Source: Mogibacterium sp. (GTDB lineage: Bacteria > Bacillota > Clostridia > Peptostreptococcales > Anaerovoracaceae). From it: a stretch of DNA of 64,000 nucleotides. The DNA is taken from assembly GCA_017512145.1 (NCBI GenBank), contig JAFWHB010000031.1, forward strand, positions 1-64,000, written 5' to 3'. Positions 17,633 through 26,262 of this stretch are shown here, one piece after another; position 1 is the stretch's first letter; every line of letters begins with the position of its first letter. The translations under genes were made by a program, and so were the position numbers. The notes below the pieces were generated by a model. That model was not told the origin of the DNA. It worked only from the letters and a program-made list of their open reading frames with translations, and did no database searches.

Positions 17633-18655
17633 TCAGTATTTGTTGTGGACTTTCTCTGCAAAGCACATTACATCCTTAATCTCCACCTTCGTTCCGTCAT
17701 CGAGAATCGCCGTGCCGCTCATGCGTCCGAACACCTGATGCTGATCCGAAACAATAACCTTGAAGTCGAGGTTGGCTGCTCTGTCGAGTATAGGCTGGAA
17801 TTCCATCTCGAACCTTCCGTCTGAGGATGCGAAGGTCCACTTGTCCATGTACCCGTCTGCCGGCAAATTGAATATGACATCATCGAGCTTGTGCGCCTTG
17901 CCATTCCAGAAGAGGATATTCTCACTCGCAGCACTGGTATCACCGAATCCGTATCCGATGTTCCATCCAAAGCTGTTGCCGTCAATGTCTGCGTTGCCGG
18001 AGCCCCAGAACCAGGTGTTATCATAGGTCCATACGCCCCTGCCCCAGTCGAGCGTTCCGAAGTCGGTCTCAGGATCGAACTCATATCTCACGCCGTCAAA
18101 TTCGGCATATCCTGTCGCTCTCATGCAGTTTATCTTCTGATTATAATAGAAGGCATGCTTTTCAGGCCACGGTGTTGCTATGACCATTGAATCCATAGGC
18201 GGCTGCTCGAGAACTATCTCAGCATCAAATGGCTTGCCATCCATGTAGTTGTCAAAGTGGCACCTCAGGCGCCTCTTCTGATATATCGCCTCGAAGCTCA
18301 TCTGCAGCCTCTTATCCTCATACCTGGTGGTTCCGAACGAGGAATCCTCAGGAAGTCTCAGCTTTCCCATCGGGAATGGATTGAGGACGGTCTCTGTGTG
18401 TTCCCAAGGGTGATCGCCGAACACAAGGAGCGATACTGACTGAAGGCCAATATATCCATCGTCAGAGATGGTAAATGCTACAGCAAACTTGTCATTAGTT
18501 ACCAGATAGTAGTCCCACTCCTTGATCCTGAACTTAGGCGCCTTGATCATTGCCCGCCTGTATTTCTGTACAAGACTGCGTGACCAGCCAGGCTCTCTGA
18601 GTTCACCCTGCTCATTCAGAAGGAGCTGTGCGGTCGTAACTTCGTGATTTCTCAT
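17633..18655 (-). CDS. DUF2804 domain-containing protein
   Basis: A 340-residue soluble protein of the DUF2804 family, which resembles lipocalin-like hydroxyneurosporene-synthase folds; no biochemical role is established. Characteristic aromatic blocks DWGRGVWTYDNTWFWGSG and FGWNIGYGFGD are present. I start it at ATG 18655, which has GGGAGG 5 bases upstream, rather than the in-frame codons further up. It is transcribed alone. Confidence 0.87.
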   Translation of the reverse strand: MRNHEVTTAQLLLNEQGELREPGWSRSLVQKYRRAMIKAPKFRIKEWDYYLVTNDKFAVAFTISDDGYIGLQSVSLLVFGDHPWEHTETVLNPFPMGKLRLPEDSSFGTTRYEDKRLQMSFEAIYQKRRLRCHFDNYMDGKPFDAEIVLEQPPMDSMVIATPWPEKHAFYYNQKINCMRATGYAEFDGVRYEFDPETDFGTLDWGRGVWTYDNTWFWGSGNADIDGNSFGWNIGYGFGDTSAASENILFWNGKAHKLDDVIFNLPADGYMDKWTFASSDGRFEMEFQPILDRAANLDFKVIVSDQHQVFGRMSGTAILDDGTKVEIKDVMCFAEKVHNKY

Positions 18656-18730
18656 GCTAACCTCCCTTCCCATGGGTATCTCGATCAACTACTTATGTAC
18701 ACAATCATTATATTATTTTCTCAGGACAGA

Positions 18731-18761
18731 GAAAAGCTCCGGATACTTTAGTCCGGAGCCT
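18731..18761 (-). terminator. Terminator of the GntR-ABC operon
   Basis: Stem GCTCCGGA/TCCGGAGC, followed on the minus strand by TTTTC. Confidence 0.88.
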
Positions 18762-18795
18762 TCTATTCATTGATTATTTATTAATTACAGCCTGG

Positions 18796-19545
18796 TTATG
18801 CGAGGTTGAGTTTCTTATCCAGAAGGTATTTACAGATGAAGAAATAGATTCCGCCAAGTACCAGGGAGACAATACCTACTTCCAGCACAAGTATGTCGAA
18901 CTCATGCTCTGTAATGACTTCATTTGCAAGATCGATCATCGGAAGGAATACGATTCTGGCTATAACTGCTTCAAACCATAACAGGCCAATGTAGGCACCG
19001 ATTGAAGCCAGTGTTGTATGCTGCTTAGCAAGATGTCCTATTGTAAGTGCAGCGTAGATAGCAAGTATGCTCTTGGTTAAGTTCAGGATGCTCGCCAATA
19101 TGAATTCAAGGACATTCGCCCAGTAAAGGCCAAGTTCTTTAAGTCCGAAGAACTGAATGTAGCGAATCTGTCCTGCGGCGAGTGCTATGATAAATCCTGT
19201 GATCACCATTGCTACTCCCGAGAGAAGTACCCATATAGCTGCAGTAATGGTCTTACTAGCGATATGCTCTGTTGTTGTGACCGGAAGTACATGGCTGAAG
19301 TATCCTCCGTCACCGAGCAGACTGTTGCTGTATCTCTGAACGATCATGACTATTGCCATTACTACGACTGCAGTTGCTACACCTGAATACAGGAGTGCGG
19401 TCATGACAACAGCGAATTCGGATTTGCTCTGAGCAGGACCGATTGCCAGCCCGAGAAGAACAGCTGTAGCTGCCCAGCCTATATATAAAGGAATAAGTTT
19501 GCGGCCAAGTGCCGGGATCTCGTATTTGAGTAATTTGCCTAACAT
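18796..19545 (-). CDS. ABC transporter permease of a YtrA-regulated operon
   Basis: A 249-residue membrane protein with six predicted helices (roughly residues 20-40, 50-75, 100-130, 135-160, 165-190, 225-245). It overlaps the ATPase gene by 7 bp and starts with ATG after GGGAGG. In this family the GntR-ABC pairs are induced by cell-envelope stress or antimicrobial peptides, but no substrate can be read from the sequence. Confidence 0.85.
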   Translation of the reverse strand: MLGKLLKYEIPALGRKLIPLYIGWAATAVLLGLAIGPAQSKSEFAVVMTALLYSGVATAVVVMAIVMIVQRYSNSLLGDGGYFSHVLPVTTTEHIASKTITAAIWVLLSGVAMVITGFIIALAAGQIRYIQFFGLKELGLYWANVLEFILASILNLTKSILAIYAALTIGHLAKQHTTLASIGAYIGLLWFEAVIARIVFLPMIDLANEVITEHEFDILVLEVGIVSLVLGGIYFFICKYLLDKKLNLA

Positions 19546-20234
19546 TTGAACACCTCCCTGAAGAGCTGATCGACGCTCTCACCTTTCTCTTCGCGGAGAT
19601 TATCCGCTGTATCGTGAAGGACTACTCTGCCCTCCTTGAGGAAGATGACATCATCGAGTACTGATTCAATATCTGAAATCAGGTGAGTTGAAATGATGAC
19701 TACAGCGTCTTCATTGTAATTGGAAATAATTGTTCTGAGGATGTAGTCTCTTGTTGCCGGGTCAACGCCTCCGATAGGCTCATCCAACAGATAGACCTGT
19801 GCCTCTCTCGCCATAACCAGACATAACTGAAGCTTCTCCTTGGTGCCCTTGGACATCTTCTTCATCGTCTGCTTGCGGTCGATGCCAAGGTCGTCGATCA
19901 TTGCTGCTGCCTTGGCTGCATTGAAATCTTCGAAGAAATCTGCATACAGTCCCATTAGTTGGTCTGTTGTCATATAATCCGGAAGAGCATTCCTGTCCGG
20001 AAGATATGCTACTATCTTCTTGGTTCCGACGCCCGGCTCCATATCATTGATCTTCACTGTGCCGGCTGTCGGTGTCAGAAGACCATTAAGAATCTTGATA
20101 AGAGTAGTCTTACCACTGCCGTTCGGTCCGAGAAGCCCTACTATCTGTCCCTTCTCAAGTCTCAGAGAGACATCGTCGAGAGCTGTCAGAGAACCGAATT
20201 CCTTGGTCAGTTTGTTTATTTCTATCCTAGCCAT
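19539..20234 (-). CDS. ABC transporter ATP-binding protein
   Basis: A 231-residue ABC ATPase. Walker A GPNGSGKTTL (about 36-45), a signature-like MSKGTKEKLQL and Walker B VYLLDEP are in order. ATG at 20234 (8 bases after AGGAG) is preferred to the GTG three codons upstream. The signature SKGTK departs from the usual LSGGQ, as in many export-type Ytr/Bcr-like ATPases. Partner of the downstream permease. Confidence 0.93.
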   Translation of the reverse strand: MARIEINKLTKEFGSLTALDDVSLRLEKGQIVGLLGPNGSGKTTLIKILNGLLTPTAGTVKINDMEPGVGTKKIVAYLPDRNALPDYMTTDQLMGLYADFFEDFNAAKAAAMIDDLGIDRKQTMKKMSKGTKEKLQLCLVMAREAQVYLLDEPIGGVDPATRDYILRTIISNYNEDAVVIISTHLISDIESVLDDVIFLKEGRVVLHDTADNLREEKGESVDQLFREVFKC

Positions 20235-20249
20235 TTCATTCACTCCTTA

Positions 20250-20618
20250 CTATTTAATGTCAGCGAGCCATTTATTGACCGCTCCGGTGATCTCCTCACC
20301 TGTCATTCCTATCTTGCGGAGCTTATCTTCAAGTTCCTCAAAGTATCTGACTGCCAGTTCCTCATGAAGCGAATCGAGGATACCCTTGTCGTTGGTGACA
20401 AATCTCCCGCTGGTACGCTCTGAGTAAACGAGCCCTCTTCTCTCCAGTTCCGCAAGAGCACGCTGCATTGTATTCGGGTTAACTCCCGCATCCAGCGCCA
20501 GATCCCTGACTGACTGAAGCTTCTCACCCGGCTCATAGGAGCCGCTGGCGATACGCATTGTCATTTCATCAATGATCTGGGTGTAGATGGGAATCCCATT
20601 TTTAAAATTCCACTCCAT
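20250..20618 (-). CDS. GntR-family regulator, YtrA subfamily
   Basis: A 122-residue short GntR protein: a winged HTH (residues 12-75, containing SVRDLALDAGVNPNTMQRALAELE) and a small alpha-helical C-terminal dimer domain, the YtrA layout. First gene of the three-gene ABC operon and very likely its repressor, since a matching palindrome overlaps the operon's -10 box. Confidence 0.92.
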   Translation of the reverse strand: MEWNFKNGIPIYTQIIDEMTMRIASGSYEPGEKLQSVRDLALDAGVNPNTMQRALAELERRGLVYSERTSGRFVTNDKGILDSLHEELAVRYFEELEDKLRKIGMTGEEITGAVNKWLADIK

Positions 20619-20639
20619 CGCTGCTCCTTTCTGTATTAC

Positions 20640-20685
20640 TGTATTAACTACTTAGTACAATAATACATACCTCAGCTCATGTCAA
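20640..20685 (-). promoter_or_regulatory. Promoter and YtrA-type operator of the GntR-ABC operon
   Basis: -35 TTGACA (20680-20685) and -10 TATTGT (20657-20662) with a 17-bp spacer. A 20-bp imperfect palindrome, TGTACTAA-GTAG-TTAATACA on the minus strand (20640-20659), overlaps the -10 and the start site, the classic position for repression. Confidence 0.8.
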
Positions 20686-20792
20686 CCCTTTTACGCAAAA
20701 AAAGATATAGATAATCTATCTGTGTAATGTGATAATATATGTGTGTTTTGTAGCAATCAGGACTTGAGATAGAAATACAGAAAGGTATTGTT

Positions 20793-21569
20793 TTGAGCAG
20801 ATTAGATAGTATTAAGAAAAGTAACGGCCGGAATGAACGTATTGCGGCTTTCATCTGCGGGATACTTCTGCTGCTGATCCTGCTTATAACTGCGACCCAG
20901 ACAGTATGTTACTGGATCCCGGGATGGTGGCGCAGTGAATACGCAAAGTATAATACCCCGCAGTATGTTACAGGAGAGATGTCGCTGGATGACGCTGTGT
21001 ATATTACCGAGCAGATGCTCGAGTACTGCATCGGCAGGATCGATACTCTTGAGGATACCGAGGCTACCATAGATGGTGTGACTGCCCCATTCTTTACTGA
21101 GCGTGAGAAGCTGCACCTTGCTGACTGCAGGAATATCTTCCTTGGTGCGGTCAGGGTCAGAATGATCTCAATACTTCTGATCATCGGTCTTCTCATAGCC
21201 ATCTTCTTCTCTATACGGAAGAGGATGCAGACAGATCCGGATGACCCGACAGAGCTGCGCGCCTCGCCATGGCCTGAATTTGGCCGCACTCTTGCGAGAG
21301 GATATATAATAGCGCTGATTGCTCTACTTATCTTTGCTGCTCTTCTGGTAGTGATCGGAATGAATAATTTCACCTACCTCTTCACCAAGTTCCACCATGT
21401 CTTCTTCGACAACGACCTGTGGATACTGGATCCTAGAGTCGACAACCTTGTTAATGTCATGCAGGAGTCTGTATTCGCTGATGCAGCGATAACCATCGGC
21501 AGCATCTGGGCAGGTGTCTCGGTGGTTCTTGCAATCATCAGTGCTGTAATACTCAGAAAGAACAAATAA
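20793..21569 (+). CDS. TIGR01906/DUF1461 integral membrane protein
   Basis: A 258-residue membrane protein with four helices (about 20-40, 118-138, 166-186, 234-254) and two extracytoplasmic loops, as in the TIGR01906 (Lit-related DUF1461) family. The conserved FTEREKLHLADC and FTYLFTKFHHVFFDNDLWILDP blocks are clear. In Lit, the characterised relative, such proteins remodel lipoproteins; whether this one does is unknown. Starts with TTG behind AAAGG. Divergent from the GntR operon. Confidence 0.85.
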   Translation: MSRLDSIKKSNGRNERIAAFICGILLLLILLITATQTVCYWIPGWWRSEYAKYNTPQYVTGEMSLDDAVYITEQMLEYCIGRIDTLEDTEATIDGVTAPFFTEREKLHLADCRNIFLGAVRVRMISILLIIGLLIAIFFSIRKRMQTDPDDPTELRASPWPEFGRTLARGYIIALIALLIFAALLVVIGMNNFTYLFTKFHHVFFDNDLWILDPRVDNLVNVMQESVFADAAITIGSIWAGVSVVLAIISAVILRKNK

Positions 21570-21602
21570 CACACGGTCTATCTCGCAGAGAACCTTTTCA
21601 GG

Positions 21603-22236
21603 TTATCCTCTGATCAGTCTTTCAATTTCTGCAGCCAGCACTTCTGGCTTCAATGCTGCAAGGCCGCCGTGACCCACATCCTCAAACTTACGGAATTCTG
21701 TCTGTGGGAAGTTCTTGCGGATATAGTCTATATCCCACGCCCTGTCTTTCTCTTCAGCGGCGGCATACCAGTATTCAATATGTCCACAGCCGGTATGGAT
21801 CTGGTCCGGCATTCTGTAGTTGTTGCATGATTCGAAAGTACGCCATATCGTTCTCGGACTCATGAATTTAAGAACCTTATCTACATACTTAAGATCTTCA
21901 TCAGAGTATTCATCCGTGGAGAACGCCTTCTCAAGCAATTTGAGTCCTCCGAGTTTGCCCATGTATATCATCAGAAAATCCCGGACGGCAATGAATCTTG
22001 TCGCGATCCACGGCAGCTGATACGGCGTGATGCCTCCGTCGATCACTGCATTTCTTACCTTAACACGGTCATCCGCCAGGAAGCGGGTAACTACTGCGCC
22101 TCCCATCGAGCATCCATATATACAAGCTATCTCTTTGTATCCGTGGTAGATCAGCCAGTATGCAAGTTCAGCAGCGATCTCCTCTACACTGGTCAGAAAA
22201 GGCAATCATCTTTTCCATAATCTGAGAAATAGTCAT
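21603..22236 (-). pseudogene. Deletion remnant: HD-protein start joined to alpha/beta hydrolase fragment
   Basis: The 200-residue frame (start TTG 22205) begins only a few residues before the nucleophile elbow GCSMGG and keeps the C-terminal half of an alpha/beta hydrolase (catalytic His in VGHGG), so the first 60 or so residues of the fold are missing. A TGA lies immediately before its TTG and there is no RBS. Just upstream, out of frame, ATG 22236 opens a peptide MTISQIMEKMIAFSD, the usual start of Clostridial HD-domain proteins, which stops after about 20 codons. The simplest reading is a deletion fusing the 5' end of one gene to the 3' half of another. Confidence 0.65.
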
Positions 22237-22346
22237 TTATTCTTCACCCTCATCAAAAGTGTAATTCGACTGCTTTTATATTATTACAAGAAGTCATGTA
22301 TTCACCCATCATAGCTCTAGAACTTACATGATGCCATATGAGTCTC

Positions 22347-23093
22347 CTATACGTTCACAAGCTTCAGGAACTTTTTGTCGTTCATCTGCTCATTCGTAAT
22401 GTATTCTCCGTCATGGAAAAGCGCATAGTTTGTAACCGGAGTCGGTGCACTCTGAGCTTCTTCCCTGCTATCGATATGGATCGCATGGAATGGTATATCA
22501 TTCTCTTTGGCTGTCTGTTCCAGAACCGGAACATATTTTGCATTGAATGGGCACTGGCTGGTGTAATACAGCACATATCCTTTTTCATCTATATGTGGAT
22601 GCTTTGCACATTCCCTGAAATGAGGTTTGTCTGCATCCGTCACAAATGGCAAGTACCACAACTGAATGCCATTGTCTGCCTCATCGCACACGGTAAAACC
22701 CTTATATTTCAGGAACTTTGGATCAGCAAGGAAAGGCTTCTTCTTAGCCGCCGCCAGTATACACAGCCCTTTCTTCCCTTTTTCTTTGCTATCTTCAATG
22801 CAGGTACTCAGCAGATCATTGGAATAACCATGGCCTTTGAACGAACCGGATACCCATAAGCAGTCTATGTACATATACCCATCAGCATCGATCGGCACCC
22901 ATGCATTCTCAGCCGGGATGTATTCAATAAAGCATTTTCCTCGCTCCACACTCTTCAGAAAGACAAGGCCCTCATCAAATCTGTCAGACAGCCATGCCTT
23001 CTTAGAAGAAACCTGTACATCATTATTATTGGAAATGGCACAGCAGATGTGCTCTTTTTCCAGATTGTCCTTTGTAACTCTGATGTAATCCAT
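22347..23093 (-). CDS. GNAT acetyltransferase with YoaP-type C-terminal domain
   Basis: A 248-residue two-domain protein. Residues 1-150 are a GNAT fold with the acetyl-CoA motif VSGSFKGHGYSNDLL (about 81-95). The C-terminal 80 residues form a YoaP-like thioredoxin-related domain with a single exposed cysteine in YYTSQCPFNAKYVP. The substrate is unknown. It is the last of three tightly packed genes with WYL and GyrI-like proteins, the family's common neighbourhood. Confidence 0.85.
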   Translation of the reverse strand: MDYIRVTKDNLEKEHICCAISNNNDVQVSSKKAWLSDRFDEGLVFLKSVERGKCFIEYIPAENAWVPIDADGYMYIDCLWVSGSFKGHGYSNDLLSTCIEDSKEKGKKGLCILAAAKKKPFLADPKFLKYKGFTVCDEADNGIQLWYLPFVTDADKPHFRECAKHPHIDEKGYVLYYTSQCPFNAKYVPVLEQTAKENDIPFHAIHIDSREEAQSAPTPVTNYALFHDGEYITNEQMNDKKFLKLVNV

Positions 23094-23097
23094 AAAA

Positions 23098-23736
23098 TCA
23101 ACTCCCCTTCACTTTTACCGGATGACGAATCACTGTCTTCAGCTTCTCCGGTGCAACTTTCCGTGCATCGCTCAGATAGATCTCGTGATGAAGTCTCTGA
23201 TCCGTGATATCAAGATCATATCCCTGCTCTTCCACAAATCTGTGCATCGCCTCTACTGTGGCAGGTTCATCATCATAAGGCCCGATATGCATACACTGAA
23301 CACACAGTCCTTCATCATAGGAGAAGAATTCCACCTTTGAGAAATCCTGTTTCTTCTTTAACGTCGCTTCTCTGACAGCCCAGTCGAAATCTTCTTTCGT
23401 TACAAAGTCAGGCAGGCGGATGACGGATATCCACCGGAAAGAATCCTTATCGGAATAATCAACGCCGATCACACCATCCTGCCACCAGAATCCTTCCAGT
23501 GGCGGCACCACATAATCAAAGTAGCCTTCGATCTGATGATCGCCCTTCTTGCTCATCTTGATCGTATACGCAATACCATACAGAAGACCTATCGACTGCT
23601 TGTACTCGCCGTCCTCATCGTTAGGATTCCCTCTGCCGCGCACCGCAATATAATTCATTTTCGGAACGGTCACAATGGAAGGCGCTCCCTTAGGCATATA
23701 GAACTCTTTATATTCCTTCTTGAAATCAAACGCCAT
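23098..23736 (-). CDS. GyrI-like domain protein
   Basis: A 212-residue soluble protein of the GyrI-like small-molecule-binding family (the effector-binding fold of SbmC/BmrR). FDFKKEYKEFYMPKGAPSIV is the conserved opening, then MNYIAVRGRGNPN and GPYDDEPATVEAMHRF. It lacks a DNA-binding domain, so it probably binds or hydrolyses a small hydrophobic compound. Four bp from the WYL regulator and five from the YoaP gene. Confidence 0.9.
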   Translation of the reverse strand: MAFDFKKEYKEFYMPKGAPSIVTVPKMNYIAVRGRGNPNDEDGEYKQSIGLLYGIAYTIKMSKKGDHQIEGYFDYVVPPLEGFWWQDGVIGVDYSDKDSFRWISVIRLPDFVTKEDFDWAVREATLKKKQDFSKVEFFSYDEGLCVQCMHIGPYDDEPATVEAMHRFVEEQGYDLDITDQRLHHEIYLSDARKVAPEKLKTVIRHPVKVKGS

Positions 23737-23738
23737 AG

Positions 23739-24656
23739 CTACTGATTCTCCTTATATATCTTTAATGTTTCTTCGGCATTCCTGCGGATAATATCCCGTG
23801 CTTCTGCCGGCTCCAGTACCTCTGCTTTTGCCCCAAAGGTCATGAGCCATGTCACAAGGTTTTCCATATCCGTGTAATCCGCCGTAAAGAGCAGCCTTCC
23901 ATCATCGTTTTCAGTAAAACAATGCGGTCCGAATTCTTCAACCAGCCGCCACTTCATATCCTGTGTGAAGAGTGCCTTTACTTTGACCCCTCCCGGGAAA
24001 ATCTTTTCAGTTGACAGATCCGGCATAGGTGCGTTCCGGCTGCAGACAAACTCTTTGCCGGTTTCTTCAACCATATCCATTCTGTTCAGCTTAAATAGTC
24101 TGTAATCCTTACGATCTGTGCACCATCCCCATAAATACCAGCTCGACCATCGAAACACCAGATAATAAGGTTCAACTGTCCGCTCGCTCTCTCCTGATGG
24201 AGCATAATACTGGAACCTGATCAAATGTCTATTACCGATTGCATCCTGTATTGTCTCTATCTTTGGAGCCAGCGATTCCCGATACCATGATGACAGGTCG
24301 ATTAGAATGGAATCCCTCCCGGTAACGAACTCAGAGGATCCTGCCTGTATCTTCTCCATCAGCTGAACGTAATAACTGCTTCCGCTCACGCTGTCCAGAC
24401 TTCTCAGGCCCGCGAGGATCATCTGCATATCCTTTGATGTCAGTATCGTCCTGTCCATCCGGTATCCTTCCATAATACTGATACCACCGCCTGCACCCTG
24501 TGATGTACGGATAGGAACGCCTGCCTTGCATAAAGCTTCGATGTCACGGTTGATAGTTCTCTTTGAAACCTCAAACCTCTCAGCCAGTTCAGGAGCAGTG
24601 GTCTTCTCTTCCTGCAATAAGATTGACAATATTCCTATCATCCTGTCGATCTTCAT
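23739..24656 (-). CDS. WYL-domain transcriptional regulator (YafY family)
   Basis: A 305-residue regulator: HTH_11-type winged helix (1-60, FEVSKRTINRDIEAL), WYL domain around 140-200 (PYYLVFRWSSWYLWGWCTDRKDYRLFKLNRM) and a C-terminal WCX domain. First gene of the WYL-GyrI-YoaP operon, starting at ATG after AAGGAG. The WYL domain usually binds a nucleotide or other ligand and controls adjacent genes. Confidence 0.92.
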   Translation of the reverse strand: MKIDRMIGILSILLQEEKTTAPELAERFEVSKRTINRDIEALCKAGVPIRTSQGAGGGISIMEGYRMDRTILTSKDMQMILAGLRSLDSVSGSSYYVQLMEKIQAGSSEFVTGRDSILIDLSSWYRESLAPKIETIQDAIGNRHLIRFQYYAPSGESERTVEPYYLVFRWSSWYLWGWCTDRKDYRLFKLNRMDMVEETGKEFVCSRNAPMPDLSTEKIFPGGVKVKALFTQDMKWRLVEEFGPHCFTENDDGRLLFTADYTDMENLVTWLMTFGAKAEVLEPAEARDIIRRNAEETLKIYKENQ

Positions 24657-24738
24657 AATATCCCACGCTCCTTACACATCATAATAAGTCTAACACGACA
24701 ACTATATGTCATGTTTATTATATCATTTTCATCCATAA

Positions 24739-24779
24739 TAAAAAAACAACTGATGGGAGAAAACTCTCCACCAGTTGTT
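24739..24779 (-). terminator. Terminator downstream of the InlB-repeat lipoprotein gene
   Basis: A stem around AACAACTG/CAGTTGTT with an inner TGG/CCA extension is followed by a run of seven U on the minus strand. Confidence 0.88.
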
Positions 24780-24838
24780 GATCAACTTACTTTACAGGCT
24801 TGTATCCTCGCCACTACCTCGATGTGTATTGTCATCGA

Positions 24839-26251
24839 TTACTGGTAAATTGATGTCGTTACGCCCAGCTCTTCAGCAGCCTTTGCCGCTTCTTCTGGTG
24901 TGAATACGCCCTCAAAGACCCTGCTCAGAAGATCTATCGGGTAGAAGGCCTTCTCTTTGTCTGTGCCGTTCTCAGCGGTGTCAGGAACTATCAGGATCAC
25001 ACCTTCCCATGTCAGAGCAGGATTAGCATCGATTGCAGCTGTGATTCTCTGCTCGAGTTCAGTCTTGGCGGCGACTGCCTTCTCCTCGTCCAGATTCTTG
25101 ACAGTCTTGATGATCACTCCCGGATTCCTTGCCAGAACCTCTTCTATAGGAATCGTTGTATCAGTCTTTGATGCGATGTTGCCAAGTTTGGACTTGCTGA
25201 TCAGCGTGCTCTCGGAAGTCGTATTGCCGTCTTCGAGCTCGATATAGCACTTGAATTCCTCATTAGCCGCGACAGTATCAAGCTCAGAGTTCCAGAAATC
25301 TACAGCATCATATTCATCTCCCCACTTAGGTACGAGAGTCATGTTTGAATTGCCCTCGAATATGTCTGATTCTGAAACAGCCTTGCCGTCAGCGGTTACC
25401 CAGCTCTCAAGTTTGTAGCCAGGCTTCTTGACGACAGGGAAATGGCCATTAGCGCCATATGCCTGTCCGGTCTTGATAATAATGCTCTTATCACCGGAGA
25501 CGAACTGTCCGTCCTGAGCATCGAATGTAAGGATGTAGGATTCGGTTTCCGGAGCCGGAGCCGGCTCAGGATCAGTCTTAACTTCGACCCAATGGGCATA
25601 GAGAGTATATTCTTTCTCTTCTGTGATCTTGGTCTTGGATGTTACCTTATCCCCGCCTTCCTTGGCTGTATACCAGGCTTCAAAAGCGTATCCCTCACGT
25701 TCAGGTGACGGAAGAGATCCGTATGTCTTGTCGACAGTATAAACAACGGAGATCGTTTCGGTGTCTTTATCGTTCTGGGTCAAAGCTCCGCCATTAGCAT
25801 CGAAGGTGACCTTGACCGTCTTGGTCTTGGTGGTCGGCGTTCTCGTAGGTCTTCTCATGGTTCCGGTACGTCCGACGGTTCCCGGCCTTGTTGTTGTGCC
25901 GGCAGCTGAGTCTGTTTCAGTCTCTGTTTCGTCGACATACTCGTCCTCTTCAGGGCTGTAGTCTTCCATCATGCCATCGAATTCTTCGTCGTATTCATCA
26001 TACTCATCGTCTTCGACGCCTCCGGATAGATTGAGACCTGAGAAAACTGACTGCTGTGTCTCTGAGAGCTCGAGATCAGATCTTCTCCATTCGTACGAAT
26101 CGAGCATTACACCATCGTCCATGACAGTCGCGTTAGCATCCGTACGATTAGTAAGTCTTGATCTGCAGCCACAGAGAAGCATGGCAAACACAACAATGAT
26201 CACCAGACACATCACCTTGATTATTCTGTTATTGAGACTTGATCTTGTCAT
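24839..26251 (-). CDS. Lipoprotein with two InlB B-repeat-like domains
   Basis: A 470-residue exported protein. The signal peptide ends at the lipobox LLCGC (C28). An acidic, Thr-rich linker (75-145) leads to two Listeria-Bacteroides (InlB B) repeat-like domains: VTFDANGGALTQ...EGYAFEAWYT...YTLYAHW, and LTFDAQDGQF...KPGYKLESWVT...MTLVPKW. The C-terminal 170 residues resemble the half of a periplasmic binding protein (IPIEEVLARNPGVIIKTV). Last gene of the MoxR operon, RBS GAGGAG. It may bind surface polymer or a ligand; function unknown. Confidence 0.82.
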   Translation of the reverse strand: MTRSSLNNRIIKVMCLVIIVVFAMLLCGCRSRLTNRTDANATVMDDGVMLDSYEWRRSDLELSETQQSVFSGLNLSGGVEDDEYDEYDEEFDGMMEDYSPEEDEYVDETETETDSAAGTTTRPGTVGRTGTMRRPTRTPTTKTKTVKVTFDANGGALTQNDKDTETISVVYTVDKTYGSLPSPEREGYAFEAWYTAKEGGDKVTSKTKITEEKEYTLYAHWVEVKTDPEPAPAPETESYILTFDAQDGQFVSGDKSIIIKTGQAYGANGHFPVVKKPGYKLESWVTADGKAVSESDIFEGNSNMTLVPKWGDEYDAVDFWNSELDTVAANEEFKCYIELEDGNTTSESTLISKSKLGNIASKTDTTIPIEEVLARNPGVIIKTVKNLDEEKAVAAKTELEQRITAAIDANPALTWEGVILIVPDTAENGTDKEKAFYPIDLLSRVFEGVFTPEEAAKAAEELGVTTSIYQ

Positions 26252-26262
26252 TCTTCTCCTCG

